This document shows, one piece after another, positions 7,897-15,093 of a stretch of DNA of 34,878 bases (position 1 is its first letter; every line of letters starts with the position of its first letter). A program made the position numbers and the translations under genes. The stretch is taken from positions 1-34,878 of IMG/VR virus record IMGVR_UViG_3300027977_000106; one strand, written 5' to 3'. The stretch is from a virus. Under the pieces are notes generated by a model, which did not search any database, was not told the origin of the DNA, and was given only the letters and a program-made list of their open reading frames with translations.

Positions 7897-8476
7897 TTCT
7901 CGCCCCCATGTGGTGATCTACGGTTCTTGCGACTCCGCCAAGAATCATGTTGACGATGAATTCTTGCCGTGCGTCTCGGACTTCGCGGAAAATATCTCTC
8001 TTGCGACGGATTCGCCCGAGAGTCTTCGGGACTGTGCCACCCCCAGATTGACGGGGAGTCCAGAAATACATGTGCCTAAATGGTTCTGGTCCGTAGTAAT
8101 CGAAGTAAAATTTGTTCCCGTCTGGGAACGTTGGCCCCGCGTAAATGCTTGACCCGAGTGTTCCGTATTTTCTGACGACATAAGAAACTGCGTCCTTTGC
8201 TCGTTTAGTGTTTTGCCATCGGTCCCGATGCCTTCGACTTTGTTTCGCTCGATCCTTGTCGTTACCGACTGGCGCTCGAGCGGTTAGTTCCGCAGCTAAA
8301 ATCTGGCCGGCTTGATTTAGATAGACCTCGCGAAGATCTCGTGCGACTCGAATTGGCAGATCCTCGATTCGATTAACAACCGCAATAACCTGACTCAAAT
8401 CGATAACGTTCTTGCCACCAGATGATCCTGTCTTCCAGGCAGGTTGCTTGATCGGCGTATAATCTTGGCTACTCAT
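7889..8476 (-). CDS. HK97-gp10-like head-tail joining protein
   Basis: The 195-residue, very basic protein has an N-terminal helix with the dipole pattern seen in HK97 gp10 homologues (VARDLREVYLNQAGQILAAE followed by ARAPV, about residues 45-70) and an aromatic middle with YAGPTFPDG and PFRHMYFW. Family members help close the head-tail interface. The segment NDKDRAKQSRRHRDRWQN is unusually positive and may be an insertion. ATG at 8476 overlaps the adaptor gene's TGA. Confidence 0.8.
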   Translation of the reverse strand: MSSQDYTPIKQPAWKTGSSGGKNVIDLSQVIAVVNRIEDLPIRVARDLREVYLNQAGQILAAELTARAPVGNDKDRAKQSRRHRDRWQNTKRAKDAVSYVVRKYGTLGSSIYAGPTFPDGNKFYFDYYGPEPFRHMYFWTPRQSGGGTVPKTLGRIRRKRDIFREVRDARQEFIVNMILGGVARTVDHHMGARNG

Positions 8477-8826
8477 CTTGGTTTGACCAGGTTGCAGAAG
8501 ATATCTAGATATCGATCACCGTCACGCACGGACTGTGCCCATTTTATGCCGTAGTTCTGATCATGGAACACAATTCTCATTTTTTCCGTGATTCCTTCGA
8601 TGTGGCGAATTCGGAAAATAACGGTTTCGATAACCTCAGTTAAGTCTCCAAAATTAACTTCGCCACCTCTCGGCGATCGCTTTCCAGCTGGAACACCGAC
8701 GCGAAAGTTTTTCCAGTTTTTGATCTCTTGACCAGTAGTGGTATCTCGCTCCGCAATGAATTCCTGAATGGTAATTCGATATCGCATTTTCCCCACTGGT
8801 CCAGTATCGCCGCGATAATTCGTCAT
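8473..8826 (-). CDS. Head-tail adaptor (SPP1 gp16-like)
   Basis: The 117-residue protein has the small beta-barrel signature of head-tail adaptors: GKMRYRITIQEF near the start, the WKNF and GVPAGKRS region, then RIRHIEGITEKMRIVFHDQNYGI, and a final strand (DIFCNLVKPR). These proteins form the stopper ring under the connector. Its place between connector and gp10 homologue is the standard order, with ATGA-type overlaps on both sides. Confidence 0.85.
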   Translation of the reverse strand: MTNYRGDTGPVGKMRYRITIQEFIAERDTTTGQEIKNWKNFRVGVPAGKRSPRGGEVNFGDLTEVIETVIFRIRHIEGITEKMRIVFHDQNYGIKWAQSVRDGDRYLDIFCNLVKPR

Positions 8827-9434
8827 GGGTAGCTTGTCCTGAGATATTTCGTAATCAAAGACTCGTAGGCAACCAGGTGTTTGCTGTTGGATGTTGTGGC
8901 TTCACCTCGATGCTCAAATCGGGCCGTGCAGAGAAGCAACAGGGCTTGCTTGTGAATAGCTGGTATTTCTTCAGAAGTAGATCCATAACCGGCCACAAAT
9001 CGAATCGTAACCGCATCATGGCGACCGTGCGTAAACGGCCAATACTTGTCCCATTTCAGCTCGATTTCTGGGTATCCAGGGTTCGCACCTTGGCGATCGT
9101 GGATGAAATCATACTCCGTTGCTGCAAGTGTCTGCTGAACTTCTCCGCCATCGTAATACTTGATGTAAGTCACCGCACTTGCCGGCCTGACTGGGAGACG
9201 GATTACATCGCTGTAAAAATGATCGATGGTCCAGTCGTAAACCGTTTGAGCGAGACAAATCCCGGTGTCGCGCTCAAGTTCTTCGATTGCACCATCGATC
9301 AGCATTTCTAAATGCGTGTTGTGGCTTGGTTCTTCAGGAGCAATTTCAAGTTGCTTCTTGAGTTCCTGAACCGTTATCGGCTTGATCGTCGCTGCTGTCT
9401 GGATTGTCAGTCGTTGACGGTTTGGTTTCTTCAT
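8823..9434 (-). CDS. Head-tail connector (gp6-like)
   Basis: The 203-residue protein matches the connector family that docks under the portal: the ITVQELKKQLEI motif near the N-terminus, HLEMLIDGAIEELERDTG, LPVRPASAVTYIKYYD, and a C-terminal helix with AIHKQALLLLCTARFEHRGE. The family start (a strand, then the 'xxPITxxE' motif) needs the ATG at 9434, so the first 89 bases really overlap the end of the glycosyltransferase gene. The connector normally follows capsid genes directly; here two carbohydrate-type enzymes separate them. Confidence 0.86.
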   Translation of the reverse strand: MKKPNRQRLTIQTAATIKPITVQELKKQLEIAPEEPSHNTHLEMLIDGAIEELERDTGICLAQTVYDWTIDHFYSDVIRLPVRPASAVTYIKYYDGGEVQQTLAATEYDFIHDRQGANPGYPEIELKWDKYWPFTHGRHDAVTIRFVAGYGSTSEEIPAIHKQALLLLCTARFEHRGEATTSNSKHLVAYESLITKYLRTSYP

Positions 9435-10155
9435 AAGTTGGTGTCACCATCGCCGCAAGTTTTTCGTTCTTCAATTTGGCTTGCTCCTCAAGCCATTCTT
9501 GAGGGTAGACATATCTTACATCCAGATTGTCATCATAGCACGTAATCATTTCCTCCAAGTGACCGATTTTGACTCCAGTGTGGCACCAGGCTGTGAATCC
9601 AGATTCCCTAAAATTGTGCCAGAAATAGATGTCTTCATCGACCTTGTTGCTTTTTGTTTCCCAGCCTCCTTCGTCGTTGGGTTTAGAGAGAAACCATGGC
9701 TTTTTAAGGTTTCGCAAGCAATCCGCTCGAAATAGCGACATACCAAAATGCCCTGTGTGGATCGGTATGATCGCTCCTTTTGGAAACCTGGCCTCTCCGT
9801 CTACCCCAAGGGAAACAAGGGGCAGCTGTCCGCCGCGACGCACTTGCAGTGGAACTAATGCGTCGAGGTTCTTACGGATGCCATCAAACACGATTTCCCG
9901 AATGTGATCGCCGGTAATCATCGAGTCCCAGTCGATGGTTAACACGTAATCGACTTTATCAAGATTTTCCGTAATAGCTCTTGTTAAGCATTGCCCCCAA
10001 AACACTCCTTGAGTGTGGACTAACGGGATGCCAAGCTCTTGGAGAGCCGATGTAATCTGCAAGAGCGATCGTACCGCGCCCCAGCGACCGCAAGTCATTA
10101 CTGCTGCAATCTTGATGTTCTTTGTTTTGTCTTCTGCCTTATCTTCTACTCCCAT
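9346..10155 (-). CDS. Glycosyltransferase, GT-A-like
   Basis: The 269-residue protein has a nucleotide-sugar transferase layout: an opening strand and helix (IKIAAVMTCGRWGAV), VDYVLTIDWDSMI near residues 68-80 with a DxD-type metal-binding motif (D75-W-D77), GHFGMSLFRADCL near 140, and DEDIYFWHNFRESGF followed by an HTG motif further on. The acceptor is unknown. A disordered acidic and Thr/Ser-rich tail covers roughly the last 35 residues, part of which overlaps the connector gene. It follows the FkbM gene with a 10-base overlap, so the two probably act together. A virion or host-surface glycan is the likely target (inference). It has no membrane segment. Confidence 0.8.
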   Translation of the reverse strand: MGVEDKAEDKTKNIKIAAVMTCGRWGAVRSLLQITSALQELGIPLVHTQGVFWGQCLTRAITENLDKVDYVLTIDWDSMITGDHIREIVFDGIRKNLDALVPLQVRRGGQLPLVSLGVDGEARFPKGAIIPIHTGHFGMSLFRADCLRNLKKPWFLSKPNDEGGWETKSNKVDEDIYFWHNFRESGFTAWCHTGVKIGHLEEMITCYDDNLDVRYVYPQEWLEEQAKLKNEKLAAMVTPTYEETKPSTTDNPDSSDDQADNGSGTQEAT

Positions 10156-10748
10156 AGTGCCCAGTCCTTAATAGCAAAAATGTCCCAGTAAAAAACACGA
10201 AAAAGATAGTGTCGTTCGCTAAGCCAACAAACGATATTTGCTAATCGATCAGCGTCGCCATTGTGTTCGATCGTCATCATCACTGGCTTGAAAAGCACTG
10301 AATTAAGCCCTTCTAAGACTTCGACTTCGTGCCCTTCAACGTCAATCGACATGTAGGTAATGTCTGAGGGTGCATCGAAGGATTGCAAGATACTTGTGAT
10401 CGTGTCGCAAGCAATATTTGTTCCGCCGATTTTGTGGCCAGCAAGCATTGGATCGGCGACATTGAAGTCGATGGGCAAATGGCCATCTTTGTTAGAAACC
10501 GCCATGTTGCAGCAATGACAACTGCGATTCTTGCGAAGCTTCGAGAACGTTTCTGGATTAGGCTCGATGCAAAGACCATCCCAACCTAATTGCTTTTCGA
10601 AATAATGCGTATTCGAAAGTTGCATTCCATCGTGGGCACCAATTTCCACAAAGTATGGAGAATTGTTTTTAACAATGCGAGCTTGATTTTGGATGAAATG
10701 CTCGCGAACCCATTGATCTTGACTTAGTTGACTCTTAAACAATGTCAC
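10146..10748 (-). CDS. FkbM-family methyltransferase
   Basis: The roughly 200-residue protein has the SAM-dependent FkbM pattern: SQLSQDQWV at the start, the glycine-rich SAM motif YFVEIGAHDG, the acidic-loop motif CIEPNPETFSKL, and MSIDVEGHEVEVLEGL, followed by a strand with MMTIEHNG. FkbM enzymes O-methylate sugars or small molecules. I use the GTG at 10748 because a GAGGG ribosome binding site lies 7-8 bases upstream; an in-frame TTG at 10772 falls within the terminator's T-run and has no such site. Coupled to the glycosyltransferase, it may methylate the sugar that enzyme adds. Confidence 0.86.
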   Translation of the reverse strand: MTLFKSQLSQDQWVREHFIQNQARIVKNNSPYFVEIGAHDGMQLSNTHYFEKQLGWDGLCIEPNPETFSKLRKNRSCHCCNMAVSNKDGHLPIDFNVADPMLAGHKIGGTNIACDTITSILQSFDAPSDITYMSIDVEGHEVEVLEGLNSVLFKPVMMTIEHNGDADRLANIVCWLSERHYLFRVFYWDIFAIKDWALWE

Positions 10749-10773
10749 AGTGTAGCCCTCACTGTTGCCCAAG

Positions 10774-10816
10774 AAAAAAACGCCCCCAGCGGGCTGGGCT
10801 AGAGATCGCTGGGGGC
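10774..10816 (-). terminator. Intrinsic terminator after the capsid genes
   Basis: On the minus strand the perfect 10-base arms GCCCCCAGCG (10816-10807) and CGCTGGGGGC (10791-10782) enclose a 15-base loop. A G and seven Ts follow. This is a strong rho-independent terminator just downstream of the probable decoration-protein gene and immediately before the FkbM gene, with no visible promoter between them. Confidence 0.88.
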
Positions 10817-10819
10817 TCT

Positions 10820-10843
10820 CCGCAAGTGGTACGGCACTTGCGG
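10820..10843 (-). other. Hairpin preceding the capsid terminator
   Basis: Nine-base arms CCGCAAGTG and CACTTGCGG with a six-base loop lie between the decoration gene stop (10853) and the main terminator. No T-run follows directly, so it may protect the capsid mRNA 3' end instead of terminating transcription. Confidence 0.7.
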
Positions 10844-10852
10844 ATTTTACAC

Positions 10853-11293
10853 TTACTTCAGTACGACCGCAACGTCGCCCATTCCGACTGTACCGACTGG
10901 CGTTGAGTCATTCCACAATTCAGCGATCGCAGAGCACGAAACAGGATTGTTGGTCGAGTTCGCAACTGAGATTTCAAGCCGTTGGTATCTCTTACGGATT
11001 CCAGTCATGGGAATTCCATAAGTAATCAACGTTCCGTTGGTGTTGCCGCAATCTTGCGTTGAAATCTGCAATGAAGAATTGTGCGTCGTAAAGCTGGTAG
11101 CAACTGTCGTGTCGCTTTCTTTGATCGCGACAGCTGGTCCCACTGCGTTGGTATTGAGTTCCGTTCCGAACGAAATTCGCAACACAACATAATCGGCTTG
11201 CGAACAGTCGATATTCGCCGTAGTAGTTGAGTTCGCACTAAGCGATTGTGGCCGAATCACTTGTTCGGCATGCATCATTTGACCTAATTCCAT
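10853..11293 (-). CDS. Probable capsid decoration or head protein
   Basis: The 146-residue protein is beta-rich, low in charge, and full of Thr, Asn and Ser (ANSTTTANIDCSQADYVVLRI near residues 20-40, SVANSTNNPVSCSA near 110). There is no signal peptide. It follows the major capsid gene after a 93-base gap, has a good AAGGA ribosome binding site 9 bases before its ATG, and ends at a double-hairpin terminator, all pointing to high expression. Position and composition suggest a head decoration protein or short head fibre. I recognise no named family. Confidence 0.65.
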   Translation of the reverse strand: MELGQMMHAEQVIRPQSLSANSTTTANIDCSQADYVVLRISFGTELNTNAVGPAVAIKESDTTVATSFTTHNSSLQISTQDCGNTNGTLITYGIPMTGIRKRYQRLEISVANSTNNPVSCSAIAELWNDSTPVGTVGMGDVAVVLK

Positions 11294-11386
11294 GTTTGGA
11301 ATTCCTTATAAAAAATTTGGCTATTCGATGAAAATAATCGCTAAGCCGCTAAGCCTAGCGTTGAAAGTTTTGCCCAAACCAAATGC

Positions 11387-12763
11387 TTAGCCCATGATCA
11401 TTTCAAGCATAGGCCCCGATTCGGTATCGGTTCCAACTTCGTGAACGTTAACGTCCGCACGTTGCCAAGCTCGCAAAGCGATCTGGTTTCGCTTCCAGTA
11501 GACGTTCGTGTTAGCTTCGACACTCATGCCGCGACGTTGCCCAAGCTTCGCTGACATCGCCGCATCACCAAAGAATCCGAATGTTTCACCAGTGATCGAA
11601 GTCAACGCCTTTGGCAAGCAGTTTACGAATTCGACATCGTAGCCCAAGAATGTTGGGCCAATACGTCCTGCAAGATCTGTCTTTGTGTTCCCGCCTCCAG
11701 CTGCCATCAATCGTTCCATTGCCGCGTGGTAGCATGCTTTGTTGACGTAGAATTTCATTCCCATGGCGTTGTCGTAGTTCTTCATCGCTGCAAGCACGTT
11801 ATGGAAGTAGGCGAGCGTCAAGGTGCCGTAAGTGGTAATGCCTGTCGCAGTGACGGCGCAACCAGCTTTCAGGGCGCTTTTGAATCCTCGCATCCCACCA
11901 TAGGTGCTTGTTCCGTCGCCAATGAATCCGATTTCATCTTCTTTCTTGGCGAGCGATCGACCGAACATCTGAGCCATAAAATCGGCCATTGCGATATAGG
12001 CATCCTCGGAAAGATTGCGTGACATGCGAGTCATCGCGTACCAATCTTTGGCTCGCAAAGCAACCTGGTCGAATGTTGGGTCACTTTCGTCATCCCAGTC
12101 CACATCACTTTCGTCGCCGAAATAAACTTCCGCATCGGTCAAGCTTCGAGGAGCGTAGTCGATCGCGGCGGACATTGGGAAGACACCGACGTTTCGGCGA
12201 AAGACACCGTATTTTTCGCGAATCACCAAGACGGCGGTTTCGAATTGCACTGGAGTCAGAACGCCGGCAGATTGATTGTCCGTGGTGGTAAGCACGTTCA
12301 AAAAGCGAAATCCCATGTCCTCCGCTTTTTGCTTGGCGATGTTGCGGCCTTCGCCCGAGAACGAAACTGCTGCCAAGTAAAGACCGCAGACATAGGCGTC
12401 TTCGTTGTTTTCGAAATACTTTGCTTTCGTTGCTTTCGCTTGAGCTGGAATTCGCAATCGATCCATCGCAAAGACCGGATAGCCATCATCCAAGGCATCA
12501 TTTGGGCCGCGTGGTGGTTGCCCATTCAAGGGTTGATCAACGCGACCATTAAGCAAGTCTTGCGTGATCTTCTCAAGTTTGATTGCCCGCGACAAATCGA
12601 CTTGGAGATGATAAACATCGCCGCGTTCGCCGATGATCTTGTCAACGTCGCTTTTTTCTTCAGCGGTTAGTTCGCGGTTTTCTGTCTTGGCAAGCTCTGC
12701 GATCGCAATAGCTTGAGCCGATTTCTTAGCGATTTCTTCGCGTAATTGAGCACTGGTTTTCAT
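11387..12763 (-). CDS. Major capsid protein, HK97 fold
   Basis: The 458-residue protein has the two-part HK97-type layout. The first 75 or so residues are a charged coiled coil (REEIAKKSAQ, LTAEEKSDVDKII), like the delta scaffolding domain removed by the protease. The mature part contains family-like segments DNQSAGVLTPVQFETAVL, MSAAIDYAPR, KDWYAMTRMSRNLSEDA and a C-terminal WKRNQIALRAWQRADV before a final hydrophobic strand. A linker near residues 78-95 (GQPPRGPNDALDDG) is a plausible place for cleavage. The gene follows the ClpP-type protease and has a GGAG ribosome binding site. Confidence 0.93.
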   Translation of the reverse strand: MKTSAQLREEIAKKSAQAIAIAELAKTENRELTAEEKSDVDKIIGERGDVYHLQVDLSRAIKLEKITQDLLNGRVDQPLNGQPPRGPNDALDDGYPVFAMDRLRIPAQAKATKAKYFENNEDAYVCGLYLAAVSFSGEGRNIAKQKAEDMGFRFLNVLTTTDNQSAGVLTPVQFETAVLVIREKYGVFRRNVGVFPMSAAIDYAPRSLTDAEVYFGDESDVDWDDESDPTFDQVALRAKDWYAMTRMSRNLSEDAYIAMADFMAQMFGRSLAKKEDEIGFIGDGTSTYGGMRGFKSALKAGCAVTATGITTYGTLTLAYFHNVLAAMKNYDNAMGMKFYVNKACYHAAMERLMAAGGGNTKTDLAGRIGPTFLGYDVEFVNCLPKALTSITGETFGFFGDAAMSAKLGQRRGMSVEANTNVYWKRNQIALRAWQRADVNVHEVGTDTESGPMLEMIMG

Positions 12764-12776
12764 GGTTCACTCCGTT

Positions 12777-12834
12777 GGTGGCGCATGAAAAAAGCGGCCA
12801 CCGAAAAACATAGAAACAAAAACAATAGTTTCTA
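12777..12834 (-). promoter_or_regulatory. Leader hairpins upstream of the major capsid gene
   Basis: Two stem-loops occupy the leader. TAGAAAC/GTTTCTA (12834-12828 with 12817-12811) comes first. Then GGTGGCCGC pairs with GCGCCACC (12802-12794 with 12784-12777), with one bulged base and a T-rich loop. The second ends only a few bases before the GGAG ribosome binding site. Such hairpins often stabilise abundant capsid mRNA or mark a processing site. No promoter is clear in the 132-base gap. Confidence 0.5.
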
Positions 12835-12895
12835 GCCTTCCGATCTAAGCCGCTAACGAGTTGCTCGATCATCTGCTAACACGAATAATCTAGGT

Positions 12896-13576
12896 TTACA
12901 GATTACCGATGTCAAGACTCTTAGACTGCGCAATCGCTTGCCTGGCCTTCGCCAAGATCAAGTTGTAGTCTGGGTTGACTGCCCCAAAGATCGGTGACGC
13001 CGATTGCCGAACATCACTAGGAACGTTCTTGAACAGTCCTTGCGGAGCTACTGGTTCCTCTTCTGGAGCATTTGGATCGACGGCATCGGCGAGTCCAAAA
13101 TCGATCGCCTCTTGCGATGTAAACCAAGTTTCCGCTTCGAGCATTTCGAAAATCTTTTTGATTGGCTTGCCGGTTTTTTCGTTGTAGATGTCGGCAATGT
13201 CGGCATTGTATTTGTCGAGAACTTCAGCTGTCTTTCGCAAGATTTTCGCGTTACCAAGCTCGATCGTCCATGGTTCATGAATCATCATTTTGGCGCCCTT
13301 GCTTATCACCACTTGTTTCGAAGCAAGCGGGAATACAGAAGCGATCGATGCCCCCAGCGCGTCAATGTGCGAAATCACGTTTCCATGTCGTTTGATCGCT
13401 CCTTGAATCGAAATCCCCATGTCGACGCTTCCGCCTGGTGAATTGATACGAAGATGAACTTCCTTACCTTTCAGCTGGTGCAGCGCATCAATGACTTGCG
13501 AATCGCTAATATAGCCTGCCCATGATGGGCCGATCACGCCATAGACGTAAATAGAGTTTCCATCGATCTTGAACAT
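12896..13576 (-). CDS. Head maturation protease, ClpP/S14 type
   Basis: The 226-residue protein carries the ClpP-like serine protease core: oxyanion region RINSPGGSV near residues 43-51, nucleophile serine in DALGASIAS (Ser77), and catalytic histidine in MMIHEPWT (His100). A C-terminal tail (from about 170) carries the Pro and Glu-rich NAPEEEPVAP. It would cleave the capsid scaffold domain and then itself. It lies between portal and capsid genes, as in HK97, and has a clear GAGGAG ribosome binding site. Confidence 0.92.
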   Translation of the reverse strand: MFKIDGNSIYVYGVIGPSWAGYISDSQVIDALHQLKGKEVHLRINSPGGSVDMGISIQGAIKRHGNVISHIDALGASIASVFPLASKQVVISKGAKMMIHEPWTIELGNAKILRKTAEVLDKYNADIADIYNEKTGKPIKKIFEMLEAETWFTSQEAIDFGLADAVDPNAPEEEPVAPQGLFKNVPSDVRQSASPIFGAVNPDYNLILAKARQAIAQSKSLDIGNL

Positions 13577-13579
13577 TGC

Positions 13580-15085
13580 CTACTCCTCAAAAAATTGATC
13601 GACCCGAGATTGAATTTTTTCGACTGCTTTTATCGCACCAAGATCTGCAATATCTTTTTCGCTTTCATCGCACCATTTGGTTGCCAGTTCACCACTGACA
13701 CCCGAATCCTCAAAAGCTTCGGCAAGCGTTTTTCTCCATCCAGCATAGAACGAAGATGTTTTTTTCTGAAATGAATCTGTCTCTGAAAATTGAACAATTC
13801 GTTTTGCCTCTACCGTGGCAAGATGTTTTAGCCTTGCTTTCGCAGTTTTCTTTTTCGGATCTTCACTAAGCTTATCGCTTTGGTCCTTGCCGCTACTGGT
13901 CGATGGATTTTCATAAACATCGCCGCCTGGTCTCTTCTTTTCACCAAGCTTCATCAGGACATCGTTTGGACTGTAAACGGTATGCTGAATCAGTTTGCAA
14001 TAAGCTGTGATCAACGTTTCGTAATCAGCTCGCAACAAAATGGATGTGTCCCAGTGAAAGCTGAAACCTCGCTTTAGTTCGCTCTTGCTCAATAGCTTGA
14101 CGTTTAGTTCTTCCGTCCAGCGAACAAGCCATGTCATTAAGCAGTTGGTAAGGTAAGCAAGATTCTTCTGTTCTTGGGTGTTGTACCCCTCTGTTTTCTC
14201 ACCACCTAGTATCGATTCAAGCAAGAACCAAAGAGCCGCTTCTTCGCGTTGGAACCGTCGAGCTTGAATAAACTCGGCATCTTTGTTGCTCATCACTGGA
14301 GCAGCTAGCTTGATTCCGTTTTTCAATAAAAGTGGCTTGCCGGCATTGTCTGGACCAGCTTGTCTAGCCGAAATGTTTTTGTAAAAATCTTCAGCTTCCT
14401 TGTCGCTTCGAAATGCTCCATTTGGTGCTTCGAGCGTGATGCCACCGCTAAAACCGAATCGCATTTGCGAGTTGGCTCGAAGATCGCTTGCACGACCTGT
14501 ATTCCAGCTCAAGCCGGCCATTTCGCATAATGAAAGCCCTTCAATGCCGTTGTAACCGAATCCTGGTATATGAATGACTTCACTATCTTCTAGGACAACG
14601 ATGTCATGCTTGTTCACTTGTTGAAAAATCATCAACCTATCATGGATTCCTTCCGGTTTTGTGACGTGGTATTTTTTTCCGTTCATTAAAAAGCTTGCAG
14701 TGCGATCGGGCTGAAGAATGATGAATTCATAACCGTCCGTTGTGTCGATATAACATCGACCATTTCCCCAAAGCAAAGCGTGTCCCTGTACTGTGCTTTT
14801 GAGATAGCTTGGCGTTAAATAAGCCCCTGATTTATGGAAAACCGCAAAGTCTCTTTCATCATCGGATCTCGCTGTAAAACCATCATCCGTTTCTTGCTTT
14901 AAGCGGAGTGGCATGATCGAAACGTTTCCGCAAATGCGGTTCAGTGCATGCCAAACAGGTGCATGCTTGAGCGCATTGTGGGCGCTGATCACTTTGTCGC
15001 CATCTTCGTGCTTGTCACCCATGACAAGAGAGATTAGCCACTGAAGAGGATTGACGATTCCGCTAATGCCGGCGATTTCTGCCAT
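13580..15085 (-). CDS. Portal protein, HK97 family
   Basis: The 501-residue protein shows the portal family plan: PVWHALNRICGNVSIMPLRL near the N-terminus, SYLKSTVQGHALLWGNGRCYI, then EVIHIPGFGYNGIEGLS and FRSDKEAEDFYKNI. The last 90 residues (from GKDQSDKLSEDPKKK on) form a charged helical extension longer than in many relatives. The dodecameric portal would sit at the packaging vertex. I choose ATG at 15085, with a GGTAGG-like site upstream, instead of GTG at 15160, which would overlap the terminase gene by 67 bases. Confidence 0.92.
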   Translation of the reverse strand: MAEIAGISGIVNPLQWLISLVMGDKHEDGDKVISAHNALKHAPVWHALNRICGNVSIMPLRLKQETDDGFTARSDDERDFAVFHKSGAYLTPSYLKSTVQGHALLWGNGRCYIDTTDGYEFIILQPDRTASFLMNGKKYHVTKPEGIHDRLMIFQQVNKHDIVVLEDSEVIHIPGFGYNGIEGLSLCEMAGLSWNTGRASDLRANSQMRFGFSGGITLEAPNGAFRSDKEAEDFYKNISARQAGPDNAGKPLLLKNGIKLAAPVMSNKDAEFIQARRFQREEAALWFLLESILGGEKTEGYNTQEQKNLAYLTNCLMTWLVRWTEELNVKLLSKSELKRGFSFHWDTSILLRADYETLITAYCKLIQHTVYSPNDVLMKLGEKKRPGGDVYENPSTSSGKDQSDKLSEDPKKKTAKARLKHLATVEAKRIVQFSETDSFQKKTSSFYAGWRKTLAEAFEDSGVSGELATKWCDESEKDIADLGAIKAVEKIQSRVDQFFEE

Positions 15086-15093
15086 AGATAGAC

